A DNA stretch of 64,000 bases from assembly GCA_021083345.1 (NCBI GenBank), contig JAJGRE010000004.1, forward strand, positions 310,001 to 374,000, read 5' to 3'. Below the pieces are notes generated by a model, which worked only from the letters and a program-made list of their open reading frames with translations, was not told the origin of the DNA and did no database searches. Source of the DNA: Calditrichales bacterium MX18-03 (lineage in GTDB: Bacteria; Bacillota; Clostridia; Lutisporales; Lutisporaceae). This document shows, piece after piece, positions 52,477-60,205 of the stretch; within the stretch, counting starts at the first letter, position 1, and every line of letters starts with the position of its first letter. The position numbers were made by a program, and so were the translations under genes.

Positions 52477-53372
52477 ACCCGCTTCACCTTCCTTCTGACC
52501 AGGATGACAAAGGACATGACGATCAGGAAAAGGACCACCGTAATGGAAGCCGCCAGACCGAAATCGTTGGTGGAAAATGCCGTCTCATAGAGGTAAACCC
52601 CCATAATCGGCACTTGCTTGGTCAAGAGATACACATCGTCAAACTTATAAAAATTCCAAATGGACCGGAGGATCATCAAGGAACCGACAACCGGCAAGAT
52701 TTCCGGCAGCGTAATGTTCCAGAACTGGTGCCAGGCGTTGGCGCCGTCTATCCTGGCTGCTTCATACAAGGACTCGTCGATTGCCTGCAGCGAGGCCAGA
52801 ATCATCATGAAGCTGTAAGGGAATACCCGCCAGGTATCAAACAGCACCACCAGCGTCATGGACAGCACCGGGTGGTCAAACCAGGCCGGAACCGCTTCAA
52901 ACAGGTGCAGCAGATCCACTGTTACATAATTGACAACGCCATATATACCGTTGAACATGTACCGCCAGACAAATACCAGAGAGATGACAGGCGCTACATA
53001 GGGCAGGATGACCAGGGAACGCGCAAAGCCCCGTCCTTTGAATTTCCTGTTCATCAGCAGTGCCACCAAAAGCCCGACAGTTGTGGAGCAGACGACAGTA
53101 ACAGCGACATAAACCGTGGTCATCAGCAGCGCTTTGAGAAAATTGCCGTCCTGGAGCAAGGTCAGGTAATTGCTCAACCCGATGGGCTTATGGGGCTTCA
53201 GCGGGTTAAGGGATACCCTGTGAAAGCTCAGATAGATGTTGTAGATAATGGGATAAATAATGACAGAAGCGATCAGGATCAGGGACGGCAGAATAAAAAG
53301 GATCCCCAGCCTCGACTCGGACTTTTGCAAAGCGCTTCTCGGCTTTGGTGCTTTTGATGCAAGGCGCAACAC
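52473..53372 (-). CDS. Sugar ABC transporter permease, MalF type (YcjO-like)
   Basis: 299 residues with about six membrane helices and EAA loop LYEAARIDGANAWHQFWNIT. The N-terminus is basic. It follows the binding-protein gene after a hairpin and is coupled to the second permease by an ATGA-type overlap. Confidence 0.92.
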   Translation of the reverse strand: MLRLASKAPKPRSALQKSESRLGILFILPSLILIASVIIYPIIYNIYLSFHRVSLNPLKPHKPIGLSNYLTLLQDGNFLKALLMTTVYVAVTVVCSTTVGLLVALLMNRKFKGRGFARSLVILPYVAPVISLVFVWRYMFNGIYGVVNYVTVDLLHLFEAVPAWFDHPVLSMTLVVLFDTWRVFPYSFMMILASLQAIDESLYEAARIDGANAWHQFWNITLPEILPVVGSLMILRSIWNFYKFDDVYLLTKQVPIMGVYLYETAFSTNDFGLAASITVVLFLIVMSFVILVRRKVKRV

Positions 53373-53396
53373 TTGGCTCCCCCCTCCTTACTTAAA

Positions 53397-53430
53397 ATAT
53401 GCCGACGTTCCAATTGGAACATCGGCATAT
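53397..53430 (-). terminator. Intra-operon hairpin between binding protein and permeases
   Basis: ATATGCCGAcGTTCC and GGAACaTCGGCATAT form a 15-bp stem with one mismatch and a 4-base loop. No T run follows, so it more likely protects the binding-protein mRNA than ends it. Confidence 0.65.
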
Positions 53431-53436
53431 CTCGGT

Positions 53437-54768
53437 CTATTCGTTAACAATTTGCTCCATTGCCTTCTGAGCTTTTTCAATTTCCTGGTCCATACCGGCA
53501 TTCTGCACCAGTATGGCATTCAACGCCTTGGGTATGACGAATTTTCCTGTGATATTGCCCATCTTCGGGTGGGATTTTCCGTTCTGGAAGCCCAGCATCT
53601 TAAGCTCGTTAAAGCCTTCAGGAACCTTTGCGGCGGTTTCACCGAACGCCTTTAAAAGCTCATGGGACTGATATTTTTCGTCTGCGGCTATGTCCTTTAC
53701 AACCGGATTTGCACCGCCGGGAGACATATGCAGCCAAGTGATATTACTTTCCTTCTCCAGCATGAAGCTGATGAATTTCTGAGCTGCTTCCTTCTGATCT
53801 GCGTCCACAGCCTTGGAGATGGACAGCGTGGTCATCATGCCGAAACCTGCTGCAGACTTGTTCTCAGGAATTGCAAAGCCGATCTTGTCAGCCATCTTCT
53901 GCTCGTACAAGGAACCCATGATATAGGTGGAGTATACCGCCATGGCAGCATTGCCGCCTACGAAGGCATCCTTGACCTGGGTTACACCGTTGGAGCCCTG
54001 GGGGCTGTATTTATAAAGTTCTTTATAGAAAGCGATTGCTTCTTTCATTTCAGGTGTGTTGAACTTTGGCTTGCCGTCGGCATCAAATAGTTCTACGTTA
54101 TTGGACAATGCAAACTGTGTGAAGGTCTGCTCGGTAAAGTCAGTCTCTTCTGTGGCGAAAACAATGCCGTACTTCTTGTTGGCCGGATCAGACAAAGCCT
54201 GTGCCGCCTTCAGGATGTTCTCCCATTTGGTGGGTGCTTCCAGCCCCTTTTCCGCAAACAGATCCTTCCGATACCAGATGCCGGCTACCCAGCCAGAGAC
54301 AGGTACACCTGTATATTCATCCTTGTCCGGTGTTTTGAGGATTTCCAAAGCGCCTTTGAAGAAGGCGTCCTTGCCTTTGCCGGTGATGACTTCGGTGTTG
54401 GCCTGGGTGTCAATGACATCCTCGGCATACAGCAAACGGCCTTGGTCAATATTGGACTCGACGACTGCCGGAAGCTTCTGAGAAGAGATCAGAGTGGTCA
54501 TCTTTGTCCAGTAGGCGTCCTCCGGAACCGGAACCTGTTTGACTTCGATACCCGGGTTCTTTGCGGTAAAGTCATCAATAATGCTCTGGATCACTTTGAC
54601 GCGTTCTTCCTCCGGTTGACTGTGCATGAATTCTATGGCTACCGTTTTCTTGGGTTCCTCCGGCGCGCTGCTTGCTGCCGGTTCACTGGGCTTGCTGCTG
54701 CAGCCTGTGAGCCCGATGCTGAGCAGCATGACTGCTGCCGTTAACATGGAAACTAACCTTTTCTTCAT
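53437..54768 (-). CDS. Extracellular sugar-binding lipoprotein (YcjN-like)
   Basis: 443 residues. Lipobox LTGC with acylated Cys23, then a Ser/Pro/Ala linker. Family-1 SBP fold: EFMHSQPEEERVKVIQSI, VPVSGWVAGIWYRKDLF and GGNAAMAVYSTYIMG. It binds the imported glycoside outside the cell. ATG has GGGGGAG upstream. First gene after twin LacI-type operators. Confidence 0.92.
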   Translation of the reverse strand: MKKRLVSMLTAAVMLLSIGLTGCSSKPSEPAASSAPEEPKKTVAIEFMHSQPEEERVKVIQSIIDDFTAKNPGIEVKQVPVPEDAYWTKMTTLISSQKLPAVVESNIDQGRLLYAEDVIDTQANTEVITGKGKDAFFKGALEILKTPDKDEYTGVPVSGWVAGIWYRKDLFAEKGLEAPTKWENILKAAQALSDPANKKYGIVFATEETDFTEQTFTQFALSNNVELFDADGKPKFNTPEMKEAIAFYKELYKYSPQGSNGVTQVKDAFVGGNAAMAVYSTYIMGSLYEQKMADKIGFAIPENKSAAGFGMMTTLSISKAVDADQKEAAQKFISFMLEKESNITWLHMSPGGANPVVKDIAADEKYQSHELLKAFGETAAKVPEGFNELKMLGFQNGKSHPKMGNITGKFVIPKALNAILVQNAGMDQEIEKAQKAMEQIVNE

Positions 54769-54800
54769 GATTCTCCCCCTTTAATTTACCTTCGTCCGTT

Positions 54801-54837
54801 TCGAAAGCGCTTTCGATTTTAACGAAAGCGCTTTCGT
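54801..54837. promoter_or_regulatory. Twin LacI-family operators
   Basis: Two perfect palindromes, TCGAAAGCGCTTTCGA (54801-54816) and ACGAAAGCGCTTTCGT (54822-54837), have centres 21 bp apart on the same DNA face. The central CG and AAAGCGCTTT core are typical of LacI/GalR sites. They lie downstream of the -10, so repression by roadblock is expected. The LacI-type gene at 54944 is the obvious regulator. Confidence 0.85.
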
Positions 54838-54848
54838 TATTTATTTTT

Positions 54849-54877
54849 ATTATAATACCATCTCTACAAGAAGTAAA
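54849..54877 (-). promoter_or_regulatory. Promoter of the ycj-like operon
   Basis: On the minus strand, TTTACT and TATAAT are separated by 17 bases. The start of transcription would fall at or just before the first operator. Confidence 0.6.
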
Positions 54878-54900
54878 TATACTTTTTGAAATATTTTGGT

Positions 54901-54942
54901 AAGAAAGAAAAAACACCCATTATATGATTATCCGGGTGCTTT
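54901..54942 (-). terminator. Terminator of the LacI-family gene
   Basis: CACCC and GGGTG pair with three more A-T pairs around a loop of about 15 bases; on the minus strand GTGTTTTTTC follows. Placed right after the regulator stop. Confidence 0.6.
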
Positions 54943-54943
54943 C

Positions 54944-55945
54944 TCAGATGCTCTCCCTGATCCTGAAATGGTAGGGTACATAATCCACTTCGTTAACATT
55001 TTCCCCACTTAACATTTTAATGAGCTTTTCTGCCGCCGCTCTCCCCATGCCCTTAAAATCCTGCACTACTGTGGTCAGCCTGGGGTTGGAATAGTCGCTC
55101 AGCTGAATGCCGTCAAACCCTACCAGAGCAACCTCTTCGGGCACCCTTTTCCCCATGCCTTGAACGGCTCTCATCGCACCCAGGGCCATCAGGTCGGAGG
55201 CGCAGAATATTGCGGTGATCTCTGGGTTGGCATTCAGAAGCTCCTTGGTTTTTTCACATGCAAGCTCCTCATAATAATCCGCATACTTGATGTAGGCATC
55301 CTTCACCTCTATGCCCAGCTCCTGCATCGCAGTCCGGTAGCCCAGCTCACGGTACTGGCTGACATCAACCTCTTTCAGGCCGTTGATTAAGGCAATATTC
55401 CGGTGGCCTTTGTCATGAAGCTGCCTTATGACTTCTTTCACAGCTGCCACGTTGTCTGTTGTAACCGTAGCCAGGTGTCTGCCCTTCAGCTTGATGTCCA
55501 CAGCAATACACGGCAGCTCAGCCTTTGTGATCTCTTCGAAGTAAGGATCTCCTGGCTTTAAGCCGTACATGATGACGCCGGATATCTGCCTCTCCTTGCA
55601 CAGCTGCACCAGGGTCTTGCTCCGCTGCTTTTTTATATCGGTGCTGATGATCAGCAGCTCAAAATCCTTTTCAGCACAGTAATTCTTGGCACCGATCAAG
55701 ATCCTGAAAATGATGTTGCCGTTGCTGTCGGTTTCCCTTATTTCCGACAGCACCAGGCCGATGATGTTGGATTTCCCCAGTGCAAGATTCCTTGCAGCCA
55801 TGTTGGGCGTATAGCCGCATTCCTCCGCTACTTCCCGGATTTTTCTTTTTGTCTCCTCACTGACATCGGGATAGTTGTTCAAAGCCTTTGAAACCGTAGT
55901 AATGCTGACTCCGGTACGCTCTGCAATATATTTGATGGACGACAT
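54944..55945 (-). CDS. LacI-family transcriptional regulator (YcjW-like)
   Basis: 333 residues. Helix-turn-helix IKYIAERTGVSITTVSKALN, hinge helix YTPNMAARNLALGK, then a periplasmic-binding-protein-like effector domain (IIGLVLSEIRE to the end). The hinge and the CG-centred twin palindromes fit each other. ATG at 55945 follows GGGGTGAGGGA. It starts four bases after the Uup-like gene stop, so it may be read through from there, and is upstream of the operon it likely represses. Confidence 0.93.
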   Translation of the reverse strand: MSSIKYIAERTGVSITTVSKALNNYPDVSEETKRKIREVAEECGYTPNMAARNLALGKSNIIGLVLSEIRETDSNGNIIFRILIGAKNYCAEKDFELLIISTDIKKQRSKTLVQLCKERQISGVIMYGLKPGDPYFEEITKAELPCIAVDIKLKGRHLATVTTDNVAAVKEVIRQLHDKGHRNIALINGLKEVDVSQYRELGYRTAMQELGIEVKDAYIKYADYYEELACEKTKELLNANPEITAIFCASDLMALGAMRAVQGMGKRVPEEVALVGFDGIQLSDYSNPRLTTVVQDFKGMGRAAAEKLIKMLSGENVNEVDYVPYHFRIRESI

Positions 55946-55949
55946 TCCC

Positions 55950-57875
55950 TCACCCCTTTGCGCCTGAAATTTTCTCAGCCAGCTCATTGAGATAGACCCA
56001 TCTCTCCATTTTCTCTTCCAATGCCTGCTCAGTTGCCGCCTTTTCTGCAAGCAGCTGCTGCAGGCGTGTATAATCACTTGCTGCCTTACCGATTTCAGCA
56101 TCCAAGACCTGGACTTTGGCCTCCAGTTGGGCAACAACAGCGTCTATTTCTTCGTATTCCTTTTGCTCTTTGTAGGTAAACTTCAGCGGCCTCGCCTTTT
56201 CCCGGTCCTGAGCACTGCGTGGGTCTGCACCGGTCTTTTTCTCAGCGGCATCCTGCCCTTTGCGGTCGTCTCTCTCCATCGCTGCGCTTTTTTCCTCGTC
56301 ATCGCTGCGGCCTTTGTAATCCGTATAATTACCGGTATATTGCAGGACCCTTCCTTCTCCCTCAAAAACGAAGATCTTCTCCGCCACCTTATCCAAGAAG
56401 TAGCGATCGTGGGAAACGGCGATAACCGCACCTGGAAAACCCTCCAGATAATCCTCCAGAACGGTCAGTGTCTCTATATCCAGATCATTGGTAGGCTCAT
56501 CCAGCAGCAGGATATTGGGCGCTTCCATCAGCACCCGCAAAAGGTGCAGGCGTCTTTTCTCCCCCCCTGACAGCTTGGATATCGGCGTCCACTGCAGGGT
56601 TGACGAGAACAGGAACCGCTCCAGCATCTGGGATGCGGTGATCTTGCTGCCGTCACCGGTGGTCAGGAATTCCGCACCTTCCCTGATATACTCGATAGCC
56701 CGCAAGGTCTCATCCATATGAGAGGTTTCCTGGGAGAAAAGCTCCATCCGGACAGTCTCACCTATTTCCAGCTTACCGCGGTCCGGTTCCAGGCTGCCGT
56801 AAAGGATATTCAAAAGTGTCGATTTGCCTATGCCATTGGGACCGATGATTCCGATCCGGTCATCCCGCAGTACGGTATAGCTGAAATCTTCAATGACTTT
56901 TCTATCTCCGAAGGTTTTCCCGATATGCTCAAGCTCGATGATCTTCCGGCCCAGCCGGCTGCCTGCCACCGAGATTTCCAATTTTTCGTCTTCCAGCTCC
57001 ACCGCGCCTTCAGCCAGCTTGTTGAAGCGGTCGATCCTGGCCTTTTGCTTGGTGGTCCGCGCCTTGGCGCCCCGCTTGATCCACGCCAGCTCCTTGCGGT
57101 ACAGATTCTGCCGCTTTTTCTCACTGGCAGCCTCCAGCTCTTCCCGCTCCAGCTTTTTCTCGAGGAAATCGTTGTAATTGCCCTTATAGGCATACAGGTT
57201 CCCCCGGTCCAGCTCCAGCGTGCCGTTCACGACTCTGTCCAGGAAGTACCGGTCATGGGTCACCATCAGGAGTGCACCCTTCCGCTTGTTCAAATACTGC
57301 TCCAACCAGTCAATCGTGTCGTTGTCCAGATGATTGGTAGGTTCGTCCAGGATCAGCAGCTCAGACGGGTTGATAAGGGCTGCTGCCAGTGCGATACGCT
57401 TTCTCTGTCCGCCGGACAGGGTACCCACCTTGGCATCAAAATCCGATATGCCAAGCCGGGTCAAGACCGTCCTGGCTTCACTCTCAATACTCCATGCATT
57501 CATGACGTCCATATCATGAGCCAGCTTGATGAGCTTGTCGCCGGGTGTATCGGGACTCGCCACTGCGGCTTCATACTCCCGGATCAGCTTCATCACAGCC
57601 GAGCCTCCTCGGAAAACCTGCTCCATTACGATGGCTTCGGGATCAAAGTATGGATTCTGCGGCAGGTACTCGACCCTGACGGTGTTTCCCTTCACCACTC
57701 TGCCTTCATCCGGCTGCTCCACCCCGGCCACGATCCGCAGAAGGGTCGTCTTTCCGGTACCGTTGATGCCGATGAGTCCGATCCTGTCCCCTTCGCTGAT
57801 CCCAAAGCTGATTCCCTGCAGCAACGGCTTTTCGCTATAACTTTTTGCGATTCCTTCTATGCTTAAAAGATTCAT
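55950..57875 (-). CDS. ABC-F ATPase, Uup-like, with C-terminal coiled coil
   Basis: 641 residues. NBD1: GINGTGKTT, LSGGQRKRIALA, LLILDEPTNHLD. NBD2: GPNGIGKST, LSGGEKRRLHLL, LLLDEPTNDLD. All ATP motifs are intact, in contrast to the ABC-F protein at 22125. A linker (EKSAAMERDDRKG) leads to a coiled coil of about 80 residues, the DNA/ribosome-binding tail of Uup. Soluble translation factor or branched-DNA-related ATPase by family. Its coupling to a sugar regulator looks incidental. Confidence 0.92.
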   Translation of the reverse strand: MNLLSIEGIAKSYSEKPLLQGISFGISEGDRIGLIGINGTGKTTLLRIVAGVEQPDEGRVVKGNTVRVEYLPQNPYFDPEAIVMEQVFRGGSAVMKLIREYEAAVASPDTPGDKLIKLAHDMDVMNAWSIESEARTVLTRLGISDFDAKVGTLSGGQRKRIALAAALINPSELLILDEPTNHLDNDTIDWLEQYLNKRKGALLMVTHDRYFLDRVVNGTLELDRGNLYAYKGNYNDFLEKKLEREELEAASEKKRQNLYRKELAWIKRGAKARTTKQKARIDRFNKLAEGAVELEDEKLEISVAGSRLGRKIIELEHIGKTFGDRKVIEDFSYTVLRDDRIGIIGPNGIGKSTLLNILYGSLEPDRGKLEIGETVRMELFSQETSHMDETLRAIEYIREGAEFLTTGDGSKITASQMLERFLFSSTLQWTPISKLSGGEKRRLHLLRVLMEAPNILLLDEPTNDLDIETLTVLEDYLEGFPGAVIAVSHDRYFLDKVAEKIFVFEGEGRVLQYTGNYTDYKGRSDDEEKSAAMERDDRKGQDAAEKKTGADPRSAQDREKARPLKFTYKEQKEYEEIDAVVAQLEAKVQVLDAEIGKAASDYTRLQQLLAEKAATEQALEEKMERWVYLNELAEKISGAKG

Positions 57876-58006
57876 TGTGCTCCCTCTCGTGCTTTATATT
57901 GTGTAACGGCAGCTTTACAGCAGCCTGATCCGTTCAAATGCTTCATTTTCTTTATATCATATAACCGTGCACAGGGCAAACATTTAGTTTTGGCTTTGAC
58001 CCTATA

Positions 58007-58300
58007 GGCAAATGGCAAACCTCCTTCATAAACGGTGGTATATATAGGGAGTATCTCCAATTCGGTTAGTCACAGGCCTTTGCGGAGGCTTATTTAAAAA
58101 GCGTAAGACTGGCACGGACGCCTCGGCTAAAATGCCCACGACAGTGTCTAGCATTTATGCCGCCAACAGCTTGTCGTAGCTCATGGATGAGCGTTTTGAG
58201 CCGTTAGTTTTTTCAATAAGACAAGCAACTAGACCTGTCTAACAAGAATTGCAATACGACATATATATACCATCCGTTACATTAAGGTTTGCCATTTGAC
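58007..58300. mobile_element. MITE-like element with ~40-bp imperfect terminal inverted repeats
   Basis: The left end CAAATGGCAAACCT...CGGTGGTATATATA (58009-58047) is inverted at the right as TATATATACCATCCG...AGGTTTGCCATTTG (58262-58299). The first 14 bases match perfectly; the rest is about 75-80% by eye. The interior has no ORF of interest and some self-complementary parts. No target duplication is obvious. This and short flanks fill the 57876-58391 gap. Confidence 0.5.
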
Positions 58301-58343
58301 ATCCACAAGATTTGCATTTATTTCTATAATTGGGTAAACTTAA

Positions 58344-58357
58344 ACTAGTGTACTAGT
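58344..58357. promoter_or_regulatory. Possible operator before the aldo/keto reductase
   Basis: ACTAGT, GT, ACTAGT form an interrupted palindrome just downstream of a TATAAT (58325-58330) and 35 bases before the gene start. It resembles GntR/YtrA-type sites only loosely. Confidence 0.35.
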
Positions 58358-58391
58358 GTGACTCCATATCTTAATTCAGGAAGGTGAGCTT

Positions 58392-59516
58392 ATGCAATAC
58401 AGAGAATTCGGAAATACCGGCGTCAAAATCTCCGCCCTGGGCTTCGGCGCCATGCGGCTGCCTACAAAGCAGGGGGAGGGAAAAGCCGTATTTGACCACG
58501 AGGAGAGCATCCGCGTGATCCACAGGGCTTTTGAGCTGGGTGTCAATTATATTGATACCGCACCCTATTACTGTGAAAAGGAAAGCGAGATCATTGTGGG
58601 AAAAGCGCTTAAGGGCTGGCGCAACAAGGTATATCTGTCCACCAAGAATCCCATTGAGGATGATTCCGGCGCCCACTACCGCGAGAGGCTGGAAAACTCA
58701 CTGCGGAAGCTGGATACCGATTATATCGATTTTTATCATATGTGGGGAATCAGCTGGGCCAAATATGAAGAGAAGATCATCAAGGAAAAGGGGCCCCTTT
58801 ACGAAGCCTTGAAAGCGAAAGAAGAGGGACTGATCCGGCACCTTTCCTTCTCTTTTCATGATGAGCCGCAGAACCTTTTCAAGCTGATTGATACCGGTCT
58901 CTTTGAGACCGTCCTGTGCCAGTATAACCTGCTGGACCGGAGCAACGAGGCCGCTATTGCACACGCCAGGCAAAAAGGCTTGGGTGTGGTCGTCATGGGA
59001 CCTATCGGCGGCGGGCGGTTGGGAAATCCATCTGCTGTCATCAACAACCTGCTGCCGGGGAAAATCAAAAGCAGCGCCGAAATCGCCCTGCGGTTTGTCA
59101 TCACAAACCCCAATGTTTCCTGTGCACTTTCCGGCATGGGCAGTATGCAGATGGTAGAGGAAAACGCCGCCATTGCATCCAATGAATCTCAGCTCTCAGA
59201 AAGCGAGCTGGAAGCCGTCAGCCGGTCCTTGGAAGAGCACAAGAAGCTGGCCGACCTCTATTGCACCGGCTGTGAGTACTGTGAGCCGTGTCCGCAGGAT
59301 GTCAATATTTCTGTCAATTTCTCGTTGATGAACCTGCATCGCGTATACGGACTGACGGACTATGCCAAAGAAGAATACAAGAAATTCGGCAAATTTCCGT
59401 GGATGCCGGGCAAACAAGCATCAGCCTGTATCGAGTGCGGCTTGTGCGAGGATAAATGCCCTCAGAAGCTGCCGATACGGAAGCAGTTGAAGGAAACAGC
59501 TGAAGCTTTGGGCTAA
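58392..59516 (+). CDS. Aldo/keto reductase with C-terminal ferredoxin-like 4Fe-4S domain
   Basis: 374 residues. AKR barrel (1-270) with catalytic residues in YIDTAPYY (Asp, Tyr), LSTKNP (Lys) and FYHMWGI (His). Then CTGCEYCEPCPQD (CxxCxxCxxCP) near 293 and CIECGLCEDKCPQ (CxxCxxCxxxCP) near 350 should hold two iron-sulphur clusters. Such fusions are common in anaerobes; electrons may come from ferredoxin rather than NADPH alone. GGAAGGTGAG precedes the ATG. Substrate unknown. Confidence 0.92.
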   Translation: MQYREFGNTGVKISALGFGAMRLPTKQGEGKAVFDHEESIRVIHRAFELGVNYIDTAPYYCEKESEIIVGKALKGWRNKVYLSTKNPIEDDSGAHYRERLENSLRKLDTDYIDFYHMWGISWAKYEEKIIKEKGPLYEALKAKEEGLIRHLSFSFHDEPQNLFKLIDTGLFETVLCQYNLLDRSNEAAIAHARQKGLGVVVMGPIGGGRLGNPSAVINNLLPGKIKSSAEIALRFVITNPNVSCALSGMGSMQMVEENAAIASNESQLSESELEAVSRSLEEHKKLADLYCTGCEYCEPCPQDVNISVNFSLMNLHRVYGLTDYAKEEYKKFGKFPWMPGKQASACIECGLCEDKCPQKLPIRKQLKETAEALG

Positions 59517-59560
59517 TATATCACAAATCAATTGCACGCAAATAGGTTGGAGGTTGTCTT

Positions 59561-60130
59561 ATGGATACCAAAAGAGAAAGAGTCTGGGAAATTCTCAGAG
59601 AAAATGTAGCCGAGGAAGTCTTGTTGAAGCACTGCATCGCAGTGGAAATTGCCATGCGGGCATATGCCGAGCGTTATGGTGAGGATACGGAGTATTGGGG
59701 CGCCATAGGGTTGCTTCATGATATCGATTTTGAGAAGTATCCGGAGCAGCATCCTTTGGAAGCCCCCGGCATATTGAGCCGTTACGGCTATGACCAGGCG
59801 TTTATTACCAATGTCCTCGCTCACGGCCTGGACTGGCAGCCGGAGAGAACGCTGCTGCAGAAGACTCTTGTGGCGGTGGATGCACTGACAGGCTTCATCA
59901 TCGCCTGTGCGCTGGTGCGGCCAGATAAAAGCCTGGATAACCTGGAAGTGAAGTCCGTTCTGAAGAAGATGAAGGATAAAGCCTTTGCCCGCGCCATCAA
60001 CCGGGAAAGAATCACCGAGCCCGCTGAGGCCCTCGGCGTCGAGCTGCAGGAGCACATCGACTTCGTGCGCAAGGCCTTGGCCGACGCGGTGAAGAAGCCG
60101 GAATACCAGGCAATCCCCCTGATCGGATAG
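59561..60130 (+). CDS. HD-domain hydrolase
   Basis: 189 residues. Metal-dependent HD fold: His in LKHCIAVEIAM, the HD pair in LLHDIDFEKYP, later histidine in LAHGLDWQP and Asp in VAVDALTGFI. These proteins hydrolyse phosphate esters of nucleotides or similar. GGAGGTTGTC lies before the ATG. It lies 44 bases after the reductase, perhaps co-transcribed. Substrate unknown. Confidence 0.88.
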   Translation: MDTKRERVWEILRENVAEEVLLKHCIAVEIAMRAYAERYGEDTEYWGAIGLLHDIDFEKYPEQHPLEAPGILSRYGYDQAFITNVLAHGLDWQPERTLLQKTLVAVDALTGFIIACALVRPDKSLDNLEVKSVLKKMKDKAFARAINRERITEPAEALGVELQEHIDFVRKALADAVKKPEYQAIPLIG

Positions 60131-60143
60131 GCGGAGTAAATTG

Positions 60144-60201
60144 GGGACGGTTCTTGAATTGAATGAGCGGAATTCCGCTCATTCAATTCAAGAACCGTCC
60201 C
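60144..60201. repeat. 58-bp perfect palindrome (REP-like, GGGACGGTTCTT ends)
   Basis: Positions 60144-60172 are exactly reverse-complemented in 60173-60201, without any loop, and TGTTTT follows. The GGGACGGTTCTT / AAGAACCGTCCC ends match a motif I know from scattered hairpins in Firmicutes genomes that also carry REP-associated (Y1/IS200-like) transposases. It lies between two convergent genes and can also terminate both. Confidence 0.85.
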
Positions 60202-60205
60202 TGTT

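Noticed and set aside
57872-58060. 62-codon minus-strand frame overlapping the Uup-like gene start
   Set aside because: It crosses the left end of the MITE-like element, lacks a good ribosome site and looks like no known protein.
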